A stretch of 64,000 bases of DNA from the NCBI RefSeq assembly GCF_001039355.2, contig NW_019773681.1:229699-293698 (forward strand), read 5' to 3'. Each line of letters begins with the position of its first letter. Position 1 is the stretch's first letter. The position numbers were made by a program, and so were the translations under genes. The notes under the pieces were generated by a model that was not told the origin of the DNA, did no database searches, and saw nothing but the letters and a program-made list of their open reading frames with translations. This document shows, piece after piece, positions 18,983 through 33,268 of this stretch. This stretch comes from Lingula anatina (lineage: Eukaryota; Brachiopoda; Lingulata; Lingulida; Lingulidae).

Positions 18983-21900
18983 CTGGGAGCGTTTGCTGAA
19001 AAAAGAAATGTATACATTTTTACAATGGGCATTTGATTGTTTACAGTATGATGATTGCGGGTTCGGAGGACACCCCCACCCCACCCCATTAGCTTTAGAG
19101 GTATCCACTTCTCCCCCTTTTCATTCCCCCCCCCCCCCAAAAAAAAAAAAAAAAAGAAAGAAAACAAGCTCAACGAGACAAAGCCAAGAAAATTTTATTT
19201 CCACGTGTTCTAAATATTATGAAATATCAGTAAGAAGGAAACCCAAGCACATAATATTAAACTACAAAGTCACTCTCTCTAAATCATCAAATAAGGCTTC
19301 GTTCACATGCAATGTCTATTTTCTAAATTCTATTTTCTATTCGCGGTATGTTTATGATCACGGTCTGTGCCCTGAATATCCCGCGGCGTAATTACTGGCA
19401 GCGCGAGCCAGTTACTATAAAATACTATAAGTAACTGGCTCGCGCTGCCAGTAATTACGCGGCGGGATATTCAGGGCACAGACCGTGATCATAAGATAGC
19501 GGAATAGAAAATAGAATTTAGAAAATAGACATTGCATGTGAACGAAGCCTAAGGCTTTAACAGCACACCTTTTAAACCTTCATTGTTTTAATTTTAAAAT
19601 ATATTTCATCAAAATTGATGCTGGTAACAATTTATCTGAGGGAGAATTCTTGACAAAAAGAAGCAAAAAAACACTTCACTTTTGACGATACCGCACGCAA
19701 CACTACGATAAAGCCATGTTTGGGATAGGTGGATCACCAGACAAAGTAGGGGGTTTGGTGTAAATATACAACTTTGAGTCGTACAAAGCTGAGATTATCT
19801 GAATAAATTTTGGATAAAAAATAACGAGATTCGATCCTATCTCTCTGTCATACTCCGCCTTTTTAGTGTAATGCATATACAACTATGCGGACACGTTGGT
19901 AAAATTTGAGAAATCTAAAAACTGAAATCATTTCACTCGTCATGCTTACGTTATCAACGCATGCAGTGAAATCATTTTCCAAAACCCGCCCCTTTCGTGT
20001 AAAAAACGAAACGCCCGATACTTGGGAAGATTTATTGGTAGGTGGGTTCCACTGGCTGATCCATGGCCTTTTCAATGGGAAGTGGGGGGGAGGGAGCAGA
20101 AATATATAAATATAGTAGATTACCACAATTATAGACTTTTGATTATACTGCGTTTGGCACAGGGATGGGGGGAACGGCATGCTTTTCTTTTGGATTTTTT
20201 GATTTCGTTATTACGTATTATTATTATTATTTGAGGGGGTGGTAGGGATAAAATGCTTACCTCAGAAACTAAGGGGGAGGAGCAGTGCGTGCCCGCTGCT
20301 CTCTGTTGGACGTGGACGTGGGAACAACTTGAATTGTATTTAGTACAACAACGGCGAACTCTGGGGATAACCTTATGCGCCACCCCGGTGTGCCATGCAG
20401 GAATGGTAGCCTGTTCCCCATCACGTTGTACAGGTGACATTCGTCTCATTAACGAACCCCGATACTCCGACTAGCCCTAACATGTACTATTCATATGGGA
20501 ACCCGGACTTCCATACCTAAGCGCGAAGAGGAGAGTTGAATGAGTGGTGGCATTCAGAAAAATGATCCTCGGTCTTACAGATTCGCGGATCAAATATGGC
20601 CAATCCGGTAAAAAGGTAGCCGCGTATAATCCCTTGATGGTCTCCCGGCCTCCACACGCGCCGTCCCTGCAGGGGCCTACCAATAAAACCTTGGAGCCGA
20701 GATTTAATTCGTTCAGTAACGAGGAGGAGGTGAGGCCATCAAGGGATTAAGCGGCTTCTTTTGATGTGGGGTCGGCCATATTTAGTCCACGGATCAGTCA
20801 TTCCGCGGATCATCTATTCTGAATGCGACCATTGAGTGACCATCCATACCTGTAAAGGTTCTCGGCGTCCTCTATCGTCTCTGGCAGAGGGACATTGGCC
20901 GNGCGTAATTACTGGCAGCGCGAGCCAGTTACTATAAGTTACTATAAGTAACTGGCTCGCGCTGCCAGTAATTACGCGGCGGGATATTCAGGGCACAGAC
21001 CGTGATCATAAGATAGCGGAATAGAAAATAGAATTTAGAAAATAGACATTGCATGTGAACGAAGCCTAAGGCTTTAACAGCACACCTTTTAAACCTTCAT
21101 TGTTTTAATTTTAAAATATATTTCATCAAAATTGATGCTGGTAACAATTTATCTGAGGGAGAATTCTTGACAAAAAGAAGCAAAAAACATTTCACTTTTG
21201 ACGATACCGCACGCAACACTACGATAAAGCCATGTTTGGGATAGGTGGATCACCAGACAAAGTAGGGGGTTTGGTGTAAATATACAACTTTGAGTCGTAC
21301 AAAGCTGAGATTATCTGAATAAATTTTGGATAAAAAATAACGAGATTCGATCCTATCTCTCTGTCATACTCCGCCTTTTTAGTGTAATGTATATACAACT
21401 ATGCGGACACGTTGGTAAAATTTGAGAAATCTAAAAAATGAAATCATTTCACTCGTCATGCTTACGTTATCAACGCATGCAGTGAAATCATTTTCCAAAA
21501 CCCGCCCCTTTCGTGTAAAAAACGAAACGCCCGATACTTGGGAAGATTTATTGGTAGGTGGGTTCCACTGGCTGATCCATGGCCTTTTCAATGGGAAGTG
21601 GGGGGGGGGGGAGCAGAAATATATAAATATAGTAGATTACCACAATTATAGACTTTTGATTATACTGCGTTTGGCACAGGGATGGGTGGAACGGCATGCT
21701 TTTCTTTTGGATTTTTTGATTTCGTTATTACGTATTATTATTATTATTATTTGAGGGGGTGGTAGGGATAAAATGCTTACCTCAGAAACTAAGGGGGAGG
21801 AGCAGTGCGTGCCCGCTGCTCTCTGTTGGACGTGGACGTGGACGTGGACTTGGGAACAACTTGAATTGTATTTAGTACAACAACGGCGAACTCTGGGGAT

Positions 21901-24900
21901 AACCTTATGCGCCACCCCGGTTTGCCATGCAGGAATGGTAGCCTGTTCCCCATCACTTTGTACAGGTGACATTCGTCTCATTAACGTACCCCGATACTCC
22001 GACTAGCCCTAACATGTACTATTTATATGGGAACCCGGACTTCCATACCTAAGCGCGAAGAGGAGAGTTGAATGAGTGGTGGCATTCAGAAAAATGATCC
22101 TCGGTCTTACAGATTCGCGGATCAAATATGGCCAATCCGGTAAAAAGGTAGCCGCTTATAATCCCTTGATGGTCTCCCGGCCTCCACACGCGCCGTCCCT
22201 GCAGGGGCCTACCAATAAAACCTTGGAGCCGAGATTTAATTCGTTCAGTAACGAGGAGGAGGTGAGGCCATCAAGGGATTAAGCGGCTTCTTTTGATGTG
22301 GGGTCGGCCATATTTAGTCCACGGATCAGTCATTCCGCGGATCATCTATTCTGAATGCGACCATTGAGTGACCATCCATACCTGTAAAGGTTCTCGGCGT
22401 CCTCTATCGTCTCTGGCAGAGGGACATTGGCCGTGTCCGGCAGCACCAGGGCCAGCAGACCAGTGGTCACCGATATAATGCCCATTATCACGAGAGGTAT
22501 GGAGTCGCCCACCGGACCTTCAAATCTGGCCTCGTTCTGGAATTGAAAAAGTGTTTTTTGGTGAATTGCAGGGTGTTTCCTCTCTCTATCTTATCTACAC
22601 ACATACTCCCCTGATTCAATTACCCACTCTCGCTCTCTCTCTTTTTCTCTGGCGCAAGCTTATGCGCGCACACACACACACACACTTATCGTACCTCATT
22701 GCGTCTCATCCGTTGTCACATCTACCACAATTCTCCATCGCCATTTGTCACACCTAACACAATATTGCCATCCAAATGTTGCCGCATCCATCCTCAACAT
22801 CATAATCAACATCATCATCATTATTATTATTATTTCTATTATTATTATTATTATTACGCCTACCACAATAACAGGCGCCAACATAGCTCCACATCGCCCA
22901 AAGAAACCGCTGATGGCGAACATGGAGCTTCTGGTGACGGTAGGGAAGACTTCGGCCGCCCAGATCACTATTAAACCATAGGCGGCCGTGACGCCCAGCT
23001 TTCCCACGACATTCAGACCCACGTACACCCAACGAGTGGAAGGCGCGTCTGGAAGGGATTTTATTAATTGAAAAATTTGTATAAGAACATTATATGAAAT
23101 CCGTGAAAAACACGCAGACCGCGGAGGGCATTTTACTCATTTCAAACTGACTGACTCATTTAAAACCTGTTTTAACTTAAAATATCTAATTAACATATAG
23201 ACCAATGCCTTTGCAATGTTTTTAATTAATTAAGCGAGAAGGAGTACCCTGTAACGTACAAGTACTATGGCATTTGAATAACTAGTGCCATTTAGCTTTT
23301 AAAGATCAAATCGACCTCATACAAACAAACCAGCAAAAAGGAAAAACAGAAAGGAAAACAAGAAAGAAAAGAAAAGAAAAGAAAATATGAAAACGAAACA
23401 AACAAAATGGAAAATATTTACCGTGCGGAGCATACAGGTCCACCGGTACTGTACACAGAAGCGACAGACCCCCGACAACCATATACGTGATATGGGGCCC
23501 TTTCCTGCCCAGCTTGTCTATGGTGAACAGCAACGTGTAGGCGGGAATCTCCACCGCTGAGATGAGGAGAAAATTCACGTAGACGTTCCCGGGCAGCTTG
23601 CCGCTGTTTAGGCTGAGGCCACCATACATAATGCTGACGGAGAACCTAGAAGGGAAATGAGGTGCTAAAATTTGAGGAACGAGGCTATATTGTGTGAGAG
23701 GTGCTGGAATGAGATTACGAATCTTCACGCAATGGCGTCACATTAAATGCTAAATATTTTATTTAGGTTCATCAGGCCTACCCAACTACCAGACTCGGCA
23801 CATAAGGATCCTGAATTACCCGGTATATCGGACCACACTACCCGTTTTCAAGGTGTGTGTCAGATCGCATTTCGGAGTATCATACCCCAGAACAAATTTT
23901 GTAGGACGACCGCGGGCTCATCCTGTCGGTGTTCTGACTGGATCCGCCATTGCAAAAAAAAGTGCTAATTTGTACTTACCAATTAAGTGTTACAATAAAC
24001 AAACTGAGAAGTAGTTTGGGGGATTTAAACATCCGCAGTAAACCTTCTTCTCTCTTCTCAACTTCATCTCCCTGGACGTCCAAAACTTCCAGATCTTTCT
24101 CCGATAGATGGCGACCATTCACTTCCGCCATGCGCTCCAGCAGTTTCTTTCCCTCGTTTCGCTTCTTTTTATCATTAGACGCCAGAAGCCATCTTGGCGA
24201 TTCGTCTATAAGCCTGTAGTATAAATAAAGTTGTGAGGTAATTTTTTTACAGAATTTTAGCTAAACGCAGGCAGGACTTGATAAAATGGGAGTTAATTAA
24301 GTATGTCGTTTATCTTTTTCAGGGTCATACGTTTTACGATTTCTGTAAAAGTTCCATGAGGATAAGGAAACCAGACTTTATTGGAACCAAGATATAACCA
24401 AATAATTAAAAATAAACCACTAAATAGATTAATGAAGGCAAGAACGCATGGGTGAATGGATAAAAACGGTGGATGAAAATATACAAGCTAAGAAACAAAC
24501 AAACGAATGAATAAATAAAATCAGTAATGAATGCAGGCTAAGGATCAGCATACCAGAAAAAAGGAATAATCCCAAATAATGGCACAGATGACACCAACAA
24601 TAGATGGCGCCAGTTGGTAGCTAAGTAGGCGAAGCCGGCCGTGGACATGGCGCCCACTATCCAGAAGTATTCCACGAGCACCCCTGCCAGCATTCTCTTT
24701 GAAGAACCCACCATCTCCATGACTGGGAAACAAAACAAAAATGAAACTTAGATTAATTATTAAAAATAATTTAAAAATAATTAAAAAATTATTGCGTCTG
24801 ATGAACTTTAACATTTGATATTTTTAAAAAGAATGAAAAACATGTTTGAGCCTATTTTTGTTTTATTGCTGTTTACTAAAGCATATGTAGCAACTAGAAT

Positions 24901-25089
24901 ACATTGCAGTTATTGTGAAATTCTGAATCTCACATGAAGGGTTAGTATCCCTTTAATTTCTATAAAATCAAAATGGCACAGAGTTACATCAGTAGAAATA
25001 AAAGATCAATATTTAAAGAATACAATTGTTACATGTATAAATAAATGTCAAAAATAAATATTCTTTTATTTAACCTGAATAGTGGCGAA

Positions 25090-25134
<45 letters not shown>

Positions 25135-28100
25135 ATGGATGGATGGAGAGAGAGAAACTACTTATCTTCAATTGTTTAAATGGTTTCCTATCATCCATCC
25201 CGTATCCACATGCACCCGGTACAAGTGTGCTTTTGATAGATAGTCAATTTCACAATTACGGCTGAAACTTCGTCTTTAACGGACAAATATCTATGACAAG
25301 CTCTTAATTTCCCTATATTTTATTATATATAGCTGAATAAAGTATAATTATCGAATTTTAATTTCAATTTTCATTAAAAAATTCTTCTTATCAATAAGGC
25401 CCCAGTGTAACAGGAATGGAAGTCCGCTAAAAACCGTAGTCCGTTCACCATTACTTTGTACATGTGACACTCGTCCCATATACTAACCCCAACTAACACT
25501 ACATTTGTACTAATCATATAGGAGGTCAGACTTTCATTCCTAGGACTTCCATTCCTGTCACACCGGCACGCTTCAAGTCTGCTTACTCAGGGTAAATCCT
25601 GCACCAAATGTTCCTCCGATACTGAACCCAATCATAAACCTCAGGAACGCGAAGGAATGGTGTTCCGGGGCAAACGCGGCAGCGGTTCCAAAGATGGCGT
25701 CCAGAATGATGGAGATAAGAAACACGGGCTTGCGACCAAACCTGGATCAAGAAAAAGGTCGTGTATTGTTGAGACAGGGAACATTTCAGACTGAAATATT
25801 GTCCGAAAGGCGCTATCATAAGTCCACATCTGAAGAGACCTCCGTCTTAACATGTTTTAAAAGCGTCTTTTATAGGTACATGTACATGTACACAATAAGT
25901 GTTACTTAAAAACTTTACGCACACCTGATTTTTTCTCTTGTAAGTTAGTTCACTCAAAAATGTTTACAATCGCTTAAAATCTGACATGATCGACGAAAAA
26001 ATTAGAAATTTGGATGGGCGCCAGTTGCTGAACCTTACCTATCGGCAAAGTATCCGGCAAATATGCCACCAACCAGCTCTCCTCCCGTGGAAGCAATCTG
26101 AGCTACTGTTTCTCTCGGACGCTTCTCGCAGACAAAATTGAACTGTAAGAGGAATTATATATAAACAACATGGAGTATTGTATAAATTTTATCTGCGAAA
26201 AAGCTATGTGATATAACAAACGGTTTATTATACCAATTGTCCACCAAAGAGGAATTATATGAAAAACAATTTGAAATATTACACCCAAATAAAACAATAT
26301 GAAGATATGATTTAAATGATATATTTATATCATATTACTAGGAAAGAATGAGTTTTTTTCATATGTGAATTCGTTATGTAACAGTATGGAGGAAATTAAG
26401 ACAATTGAGTCACTCGAAAGATCATTGTTATCTACGTTAAATTAAAAAAATATGTAACTTAAAAGGGATAACAACTGTTCATTTTGGCAACAAAATGAAT
26501 TTCCCTGGGGTAAACAACAATTTTCCCACACTTATTAATGGTAAATGAATCCATCCCAACATTCAGAGTTAGTCCCTGTTTTTTTTTTTTTTTGTTTTTG
26601 TTTTTTTTTTTTCTAAAAAGTTTTTTTTTTTTTTTTTTTTTTTTTTTATTTTTTTTTTAGGATTTTTTANNNNNNNNNNNNNNNNNNNNNNNNNNNNNNN
26701 NNNNNNNNNNNNNNNNNNNNNNNNNNNNNNNNNNNNNNNNNNNNNNNNNNNNNNNNNNNNNNNNNNNNNNNNNNNNNNNNNNNNNNNNNNNNNNNNNNNN
26801 NNNNNNNNNNNNNNNNNNNNNNNNNNNNNNNNNNNNNNNNNNNNNNNNNNNNNNNNNNNNNNNNNNNNNNNNNNNNNNNNNNNNNNNNNNNNNNNNNNNN
26901 NNNNNNNNNNNNNNNNNNNNNNNNNNNNNNNNNNNNNNNNNNNNNNNNNNNNNNNNNNNNNNNNNNNNNNNNNNNNNNNNNNNNNNNNNNNNNNNNNNNN
27001 NNNNNNNNNNNNNNNNNNNNNNNNNNNNNNNNNNNNNNNNNNNNNNNNNNNNNNNNNNNNNNNNNNNNNNNNNNNNNNNNNNNNNNNNNNNNNNNNNNNN
27101 NNNNNNNNNNNNNNNNNNNNNNNNNNNNNNNNNNNNNNNNNNNNNNNNNNNNNNNNNNNNNNNNNNNNNNNNNNNNNNNNNNNNNNNNNNNNNNNNNNNN
27201 NNNNNNNNNNNNNNNNNNNNNNNNNNNNNNNNNNNNNNNNNNNNNNNNNNNNNNNNNNNNNNNNNNNNNNNNNNNNNNNNNNNNNNNNNNNNNNNNNNNN
27301 NNNNNNNNNNNNNNNNNNNNNNNNNNNNNNNNNNNNNNNNNNNNNNNNNNNNNNNNNNNNNNNNNNNNNNNNNNNNNNNNNNNNNNNNNNNNNNNNNNNN
27401 NNNNNNNNNNNNNNNNNNNNNNNNNNNNNNNNNNNNNNNNNNNNNNNNNNNNNNNNNNNNNNNNNNNNNNNNNNNNNNNNNNNNNNNNNNNNNNNNNNNN
27501 NNNNNNNNNNNNNNNNNNNNNNNNNNNNNNNNNNNNNNNNNNNNNNNTATTTTTTTTTTTTTTTTTTCCCCTAAAAAGTTTTTTTTTTTTTTTTTTTTTT
27601 TTTGTAATATTCTCTTAAGAGATTATTACAGAGAGTAGTAAGCTATAACGAACACGTGATGTGATGGCAAGCAAAAAATCCCAGAATAATTGCCTTAACC
27701 GCCGTTTTCGTGGTAAAATATAATTTATCATTCTTCTATGAGTTGTTTACAATGTATTTATTGTGAAATATGGATATCATACGAACAGTTGTTATCCCTT
27801 TTAGTTCTGCAAGACGTTGGTGCTTCACACAAAAAATATTAACATCAATAAAAATAACATTTTAAGGGAACGGGCATGAAGTAATCAGAAAGCATACTTC
27901 TAATTATTTCACCCTCCTTATTTTCGGCCATTAACATAAAAGTCATAAAAATGATTTCAGAGCCCGCATCGGCATTCTTATACAGCAGTAAAATCTCCAC
28001 GACGTATATATAAAACAAAGTGACCAAACGCGGGGTGCATCTACTTTACATACTTCAGCTTATTGTATTGGTTTTCTGCCGCGAGCCATGGGAACATTTT

Positions 28101-31100
28101 ATATTTATTTCATATGATAGCTATATAATAAAGTGACTCGAGTAGCCGGTGGTTTGAGAGAGCCCGGGCTCTTTATTTCGTCAGTACTTACTCAAGTGTA
28201 TAACTGATGGCGTAAGTACTACACATAAGATAAAACACGCGCATAAAGTCAAACTACTACATCACAATAGCATGCACAGCACAGTCGAACAGATACCGCC
28301 TGGTATACATGTAGTAACCGGCTAAAACCAGTGTGGCCATTGCACTAGTAGTACGAGCTCGAGTGGCCCTCAGCGACAATTTATGTACAGCTAAAAAGGA
28401 TTACTATTTCATGAATAATCATCTTAGATAAAATGTGAGTCTTGTAAGTTGCTATCACATGTATAGGGGCCTATGCATTTCTCCCGGTGATGAGTTGCAT
28501 TCAAGGAGCATCTGACAATTGCTCACACTTTTAAAAGTATAATATAAAGTTTAATTTAAAAATTATAACCCTGTAACCAGGCGCACGCTTGATGGCGGTC
28601 AGGAATATTGGGCGGGGCATTAATTTGCATACAAACATGTCAATTACAGATGCCAGTTACAGCATACCTGTGTGTTTTACTATAGTTCTAAAGAGGGTTA
28701 AGTTACAATAGCATCCTACACCCCATTTCCAGAGATTAGATCGACCTACTTTAGATCGACCTAACTCCCTGGGGGTTCACGCTAAATAGCTGTCAGCCGG
28801 GCGGACACGAAAGTTAATTACCCCTTACAGCTTGTAGTAGGCGGGACGGACATTTAAGTCGGATTATCTGATAGATCGATCTAAAATCTATGGGAATAGA
28901 GCCCTAGTCAAAGGTGCATCTACGCTATTGCTTAACGTATTTTTTTAGTTTCTTTTACGCGTGCCGGGGAAACCCTTCATCTTTATTCAATAATACACCA
29001 ATAAAAATGCGCTCCGTTGTCAGTTCGACTTGAGTGTCACTACGACACGACAACCATCAGATCGTTGACAAAAACATGTTAAAATTAACGGGGTTCCCTT
29101 GCGTCGCTGTCCGTCCGTCTCATCTGACCGCTCATCCCCGCCCCAGTGAAGAAGGGAAACGAAGTGTTACTCGGGCGCAGTGAAGAAGGTCATGTTTTGA
29201 CTTGGTGCAACGGGCGTAATAAACAGGGAGAGAAAACCTCGCACTTCAGTTTACGACAATCGTAGCGGAACAAATTAACGACCCGTTCATGCAACCGGAC
29301 CCCTATAATATATGCATATAGGCCACTGTTCATATTACAATTATAGTTTCTGCTTCGGGACACGGACTCATTTCACTGATATTCCGTGCGATAGCAAGCA
29401 CTGCTGTGTGCAGTACACGCAGATACAACGCTAAGGATTCTACTCTCATTTGCCGGTTCACAGAAATCTAAAGGGCGAGCCAGCTAGCAAGCATGGCATC
29501 GCTGAAATACATGTATAACATATTGAGGGTCTGCTCAGTTGTTAAATGGCTGATTCCGTGTATTACTGTCGGGCTTATGTGGATGCTCATCCCTGCGCCA
29601 CTGGAGCAAGGAAACATGAAGCACACCTTGAAGAAGTGGACCCGGTTTGAGGAAAACAAGGCGAAGAGCGCCTCGGAAAGATGGGACTCGTTTTCTTTTG
29701 ATCTCGAAACAAGATACCTGGTGCTGAAGGAGAGGGACTACACCCACGTAAAGGGGAAAAAATTCGTGTATTTATCGCAGGGGCCGACAGTCCCAAAGGG
29801 AGGCATTAAAGGGCTAAAAGAGACGCCACAAAGAGATGTCTTCTGGTTGACTTTTGCAGACAAGACAGGTGACATATATGCGCCTAAAGGAACCTCCCTC
29901 TCGGCCGGTAGAAATGCTCTTCTTCGTTACGCAGTTCATCTAGCGTCACAGACACCAGACAAAGGATACCTTTACTACATCTTCGCCGACGATGACGTTG
30001 TTTTGTCGGTACGAAACAGCACGGGGGTGAATTGGAAACCATGGGAAGAAATGAGCAATGATCCGTTCCAAAGGTTTGAAGAGTTCCTTCTTTATTTTCA
30101 GCCTGCAGTGAGTTACGGTGTCTACCCCCAATCGGCACGGCAAAACATACAAATAGTGAAACCGAACACGCCCGCTAACGTGAACTGGATTTTTGATGAC
30201 TGTTTTGTGGCTTTCCATAGAGATACTTTGTCGTTTGTCTTACCATGGGATACATATTTCGACTACAACAATTGGCTAGCCGCTCCTTTCATGGCACGCC
30301 ATATGCCGGCCATTCTATATCATTCTTACCGCTACCAATGTAACTCCATTTCTGTAGTCAACCCCATCAGCGACAGGCCTATTTCCAAGAAGGAATACTT
30401 AAAGCATTTGGACTTCCGTCAACCGGTGAAATACATCCAGAAAGCTTTATTGAAATATCAGAAACAGAACAGAGAACCAAATGAGCTAAGAAACGCCGTG
30501 CTTCTCCGAGGCGAAGTTGGCGATGGGTACCAAGGCCCCAATGGGGCCGTCCCCGGAGAGCCGAAAATGAAGTCTCGTAATATCTCGTACTTGGTCACGG
30601 ACCATTTCATAGAAAACTTCTGGGATTTAACTCAGCCTTTAGTGCAACAGAAGCTGTCATGGAGAGCTAATCCCGATGTGAGGAAGATCTTGGATCTGGA
30701 TCGCCCGGACGCCTTCCCACCATTTGTGGCGGACTCGATTTACTGCACTGGGCCCCAAAAGTGTACCGTTACACCCCTAACGTAGAATCTGGACCCCAAT
30801 AGTGTACCGTTACACTCCTAACGTAGACTCTTAAGAGATATAAAAAAACGCACTGCATGTACTGGCTACATTTTGGTAGTAGTAGTAGTTTATTTTTATG
30901 TAGGTGTGGCAACATAAACAACATAATGTCCAATTAAAAGACACACAAACGTACACAGAGCTTGTTGGACATTGCTGCTGATAAAGTATACATGTAGATA
31001 CTGGGAACCAGTATTCAGTGAATTTTGATATTTGTAGGACGTATAACTACATGTAGCATAACACACTAAGAAATAATATGTTACCTCAAACATTCTTATA

Positions 31101-33050
31101 AGATAAAATTTGATTTACCAGTCAGTGCTATGAACACATGTAAGCCTTCATGTAGATTTCGTGGTAAAAAGAGGACCGCTTTCTTCCGTACTAACCACCA
31201 CCACCCACCCACCCAACCCCCACCCCCGATACCCACTTTCAAATAGATAGATGCAAATCTGAGAATAATATTAAAATTACCACTAAAAGGCACTCTCCAT
31301 CAGGGCCTTAGATTGATCTTTCACTCAATAGACCTATTTTTGGATGTGACCCTGGTTGATTTACATACATGTTTCACTGCTGTGACCCTGGCAGTAAAGA
31401 ATTGTCATTAATTAGCCAGAGACTTTCTGCGAATATCTTGTGAAAAATCAATGTGGCCCAGGTAGTAGGAAGTTACTAGGCGCGTTTTGCATAATCATTA
31501 CATGTACACTAACGGCGCTTATCAACACTGCATTAATTTAACGACCGCGGTGTTTTTTGGTGACGTCACGGTATTTTGTGCACTTACTAAACGCTTGAGA
31601 CGGAGGTGCACTGTCGTTCCCACAATTTTCCTCAGTTAAAAAAAGCTGAACATAAAATTTGGTTTTAATTACTTGCAAAACGTATGTTGAGAGTATCTGA
31701 ACTTTATCCGCCAACAGGTAATTTGTTTAAAACAATTAGGAGGTCATAAATATGAATTCTCGGGTGGAATAAATAGGCAAAATAAATGCTCCAACTTTGT
31801 GTATGCCAGCACAGTGAAATTATTAATGAGATTCACAGCCCCACAGTAAATTCAAAATGTTATGCAAACATTACGAAAACGTTTCCAATAATGCAGTGAT
31901 AATGTTTCAGAAATTTTAAGGGTGTCACACAGTCCGGTTTTAAATGGGTGTTGAAAATATAATAATAATTTGTTCACGAGTATTGTGAATACAGGCCGTT
32001 TGTGTTTTCGAGAAGCGTCCGTGAAATGTATCCTCCCCAAGGAGGCGAGAACGAATATAGTGTGCAACAGGGCCATAAATGACCAGGGATCTCTGACCTA
32101 AATTAAAAAAAATAGATAAAAAATTATAATAAGAAATAGATAAATAAAAAAGTGTATAACTTCAACCTTCGGGTTGCGATATTTCAAATAAAGATTATTA
32201 TTATTATTATTATAAACGCCTAAAACCGTGATTTCCTGGCGCGAACATAAAAATCCTGCGAGCACCGCAATACTATAATGTATGTATACAGTAGGCCTAA
32301 CTTTATGCATGCCATCATTTGAAAATGTCTATACCGCTTAAATAACGAATTGAATATTTAAGGTTAATAATTTCAATGTTGGTAATATACTTTATATCTA
32401 CTTCCTAAGTTTTCACATGATCATTTTACAACTAATGATGTCGAACCGAGGTGGTCTTTAAAAGTTTTGTTCAGTATACGTGTAACTTCTCCTGACTTAT
32501 TTTCATACATCGACCGGTTGTTTTCCACATAAAAACATCCACAAGATTGCGGAAAAGAGCAGTTCTAAGACAGTGGTCTCGTTTGAGTGCATCAGCTAGC
32601 TCAAAGACAAGGCTGAGAGACTGTGATCTCATATGTAGAGATAGAGATAGAGAGTGCCAGAGAGTGAACCAAAGCGATCTTTAAAATTTTTGTTCAGTAT
32701 AACTTCTCCCAACTTATTTTCATAAATCGGTCAATTGTTTTCCACATAAAAGTATCCCCACGGTTACGGAAAAGAGAAGAAGACAGGGGTCTCTTCTGGG
32801 TACATCTGCTGTGAACAATAACAACATGGCATCTAATCACAGTCGTAATTCTGCGCAATAGCTCAACCCCAGGTAACACAGAACGTTATTTTTTGGTAAT
32901 ATAAACGTTATGGTAACGTTATGAAAACGTTCTGTGTTGGCTGGGACAGTCTTCCAGCAGGTCCTTGGTGTTTCCAGAGGATTGCCACCCCCCTTTTACT
33001 CGCTGAAAGACGTACTTTTGAAAATTGACGGCGCAATTTGGGGCTTAAAA

Positions 33051-33103
<53 letters not shown>

Positions 33104-33216
33104 AGAAAACTTATAAGTAAATTTTAAAATAAATAAATAAATGAATAAATACGAAAATTTAAAAATAAACGAAAAAAGTAATGCATGCATGAAAAAATAA
33201 ATAAACTAAAGAGATA

Positions 33217-33268
<52 letters not shown>

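Larger units (their letters stand above)
19380..20901. repeat. Duplicated block in gene B intron 9, copy 1
   Basis: Near-identical to 20903-22432, differing by single bases, G-run length, an ATT unit and two ACGTGG units near 20310. It ends inside exon 9 at a lone n. This is best read as two alleles placed in tandem by the assembler. Confidence 0.85.

Noticed and set aside
22699-23032. Overlapping open frames at gene B exon 8
   Set aside because: Shadows of exon 8 in other frames and of the adjoining AAT repeat.
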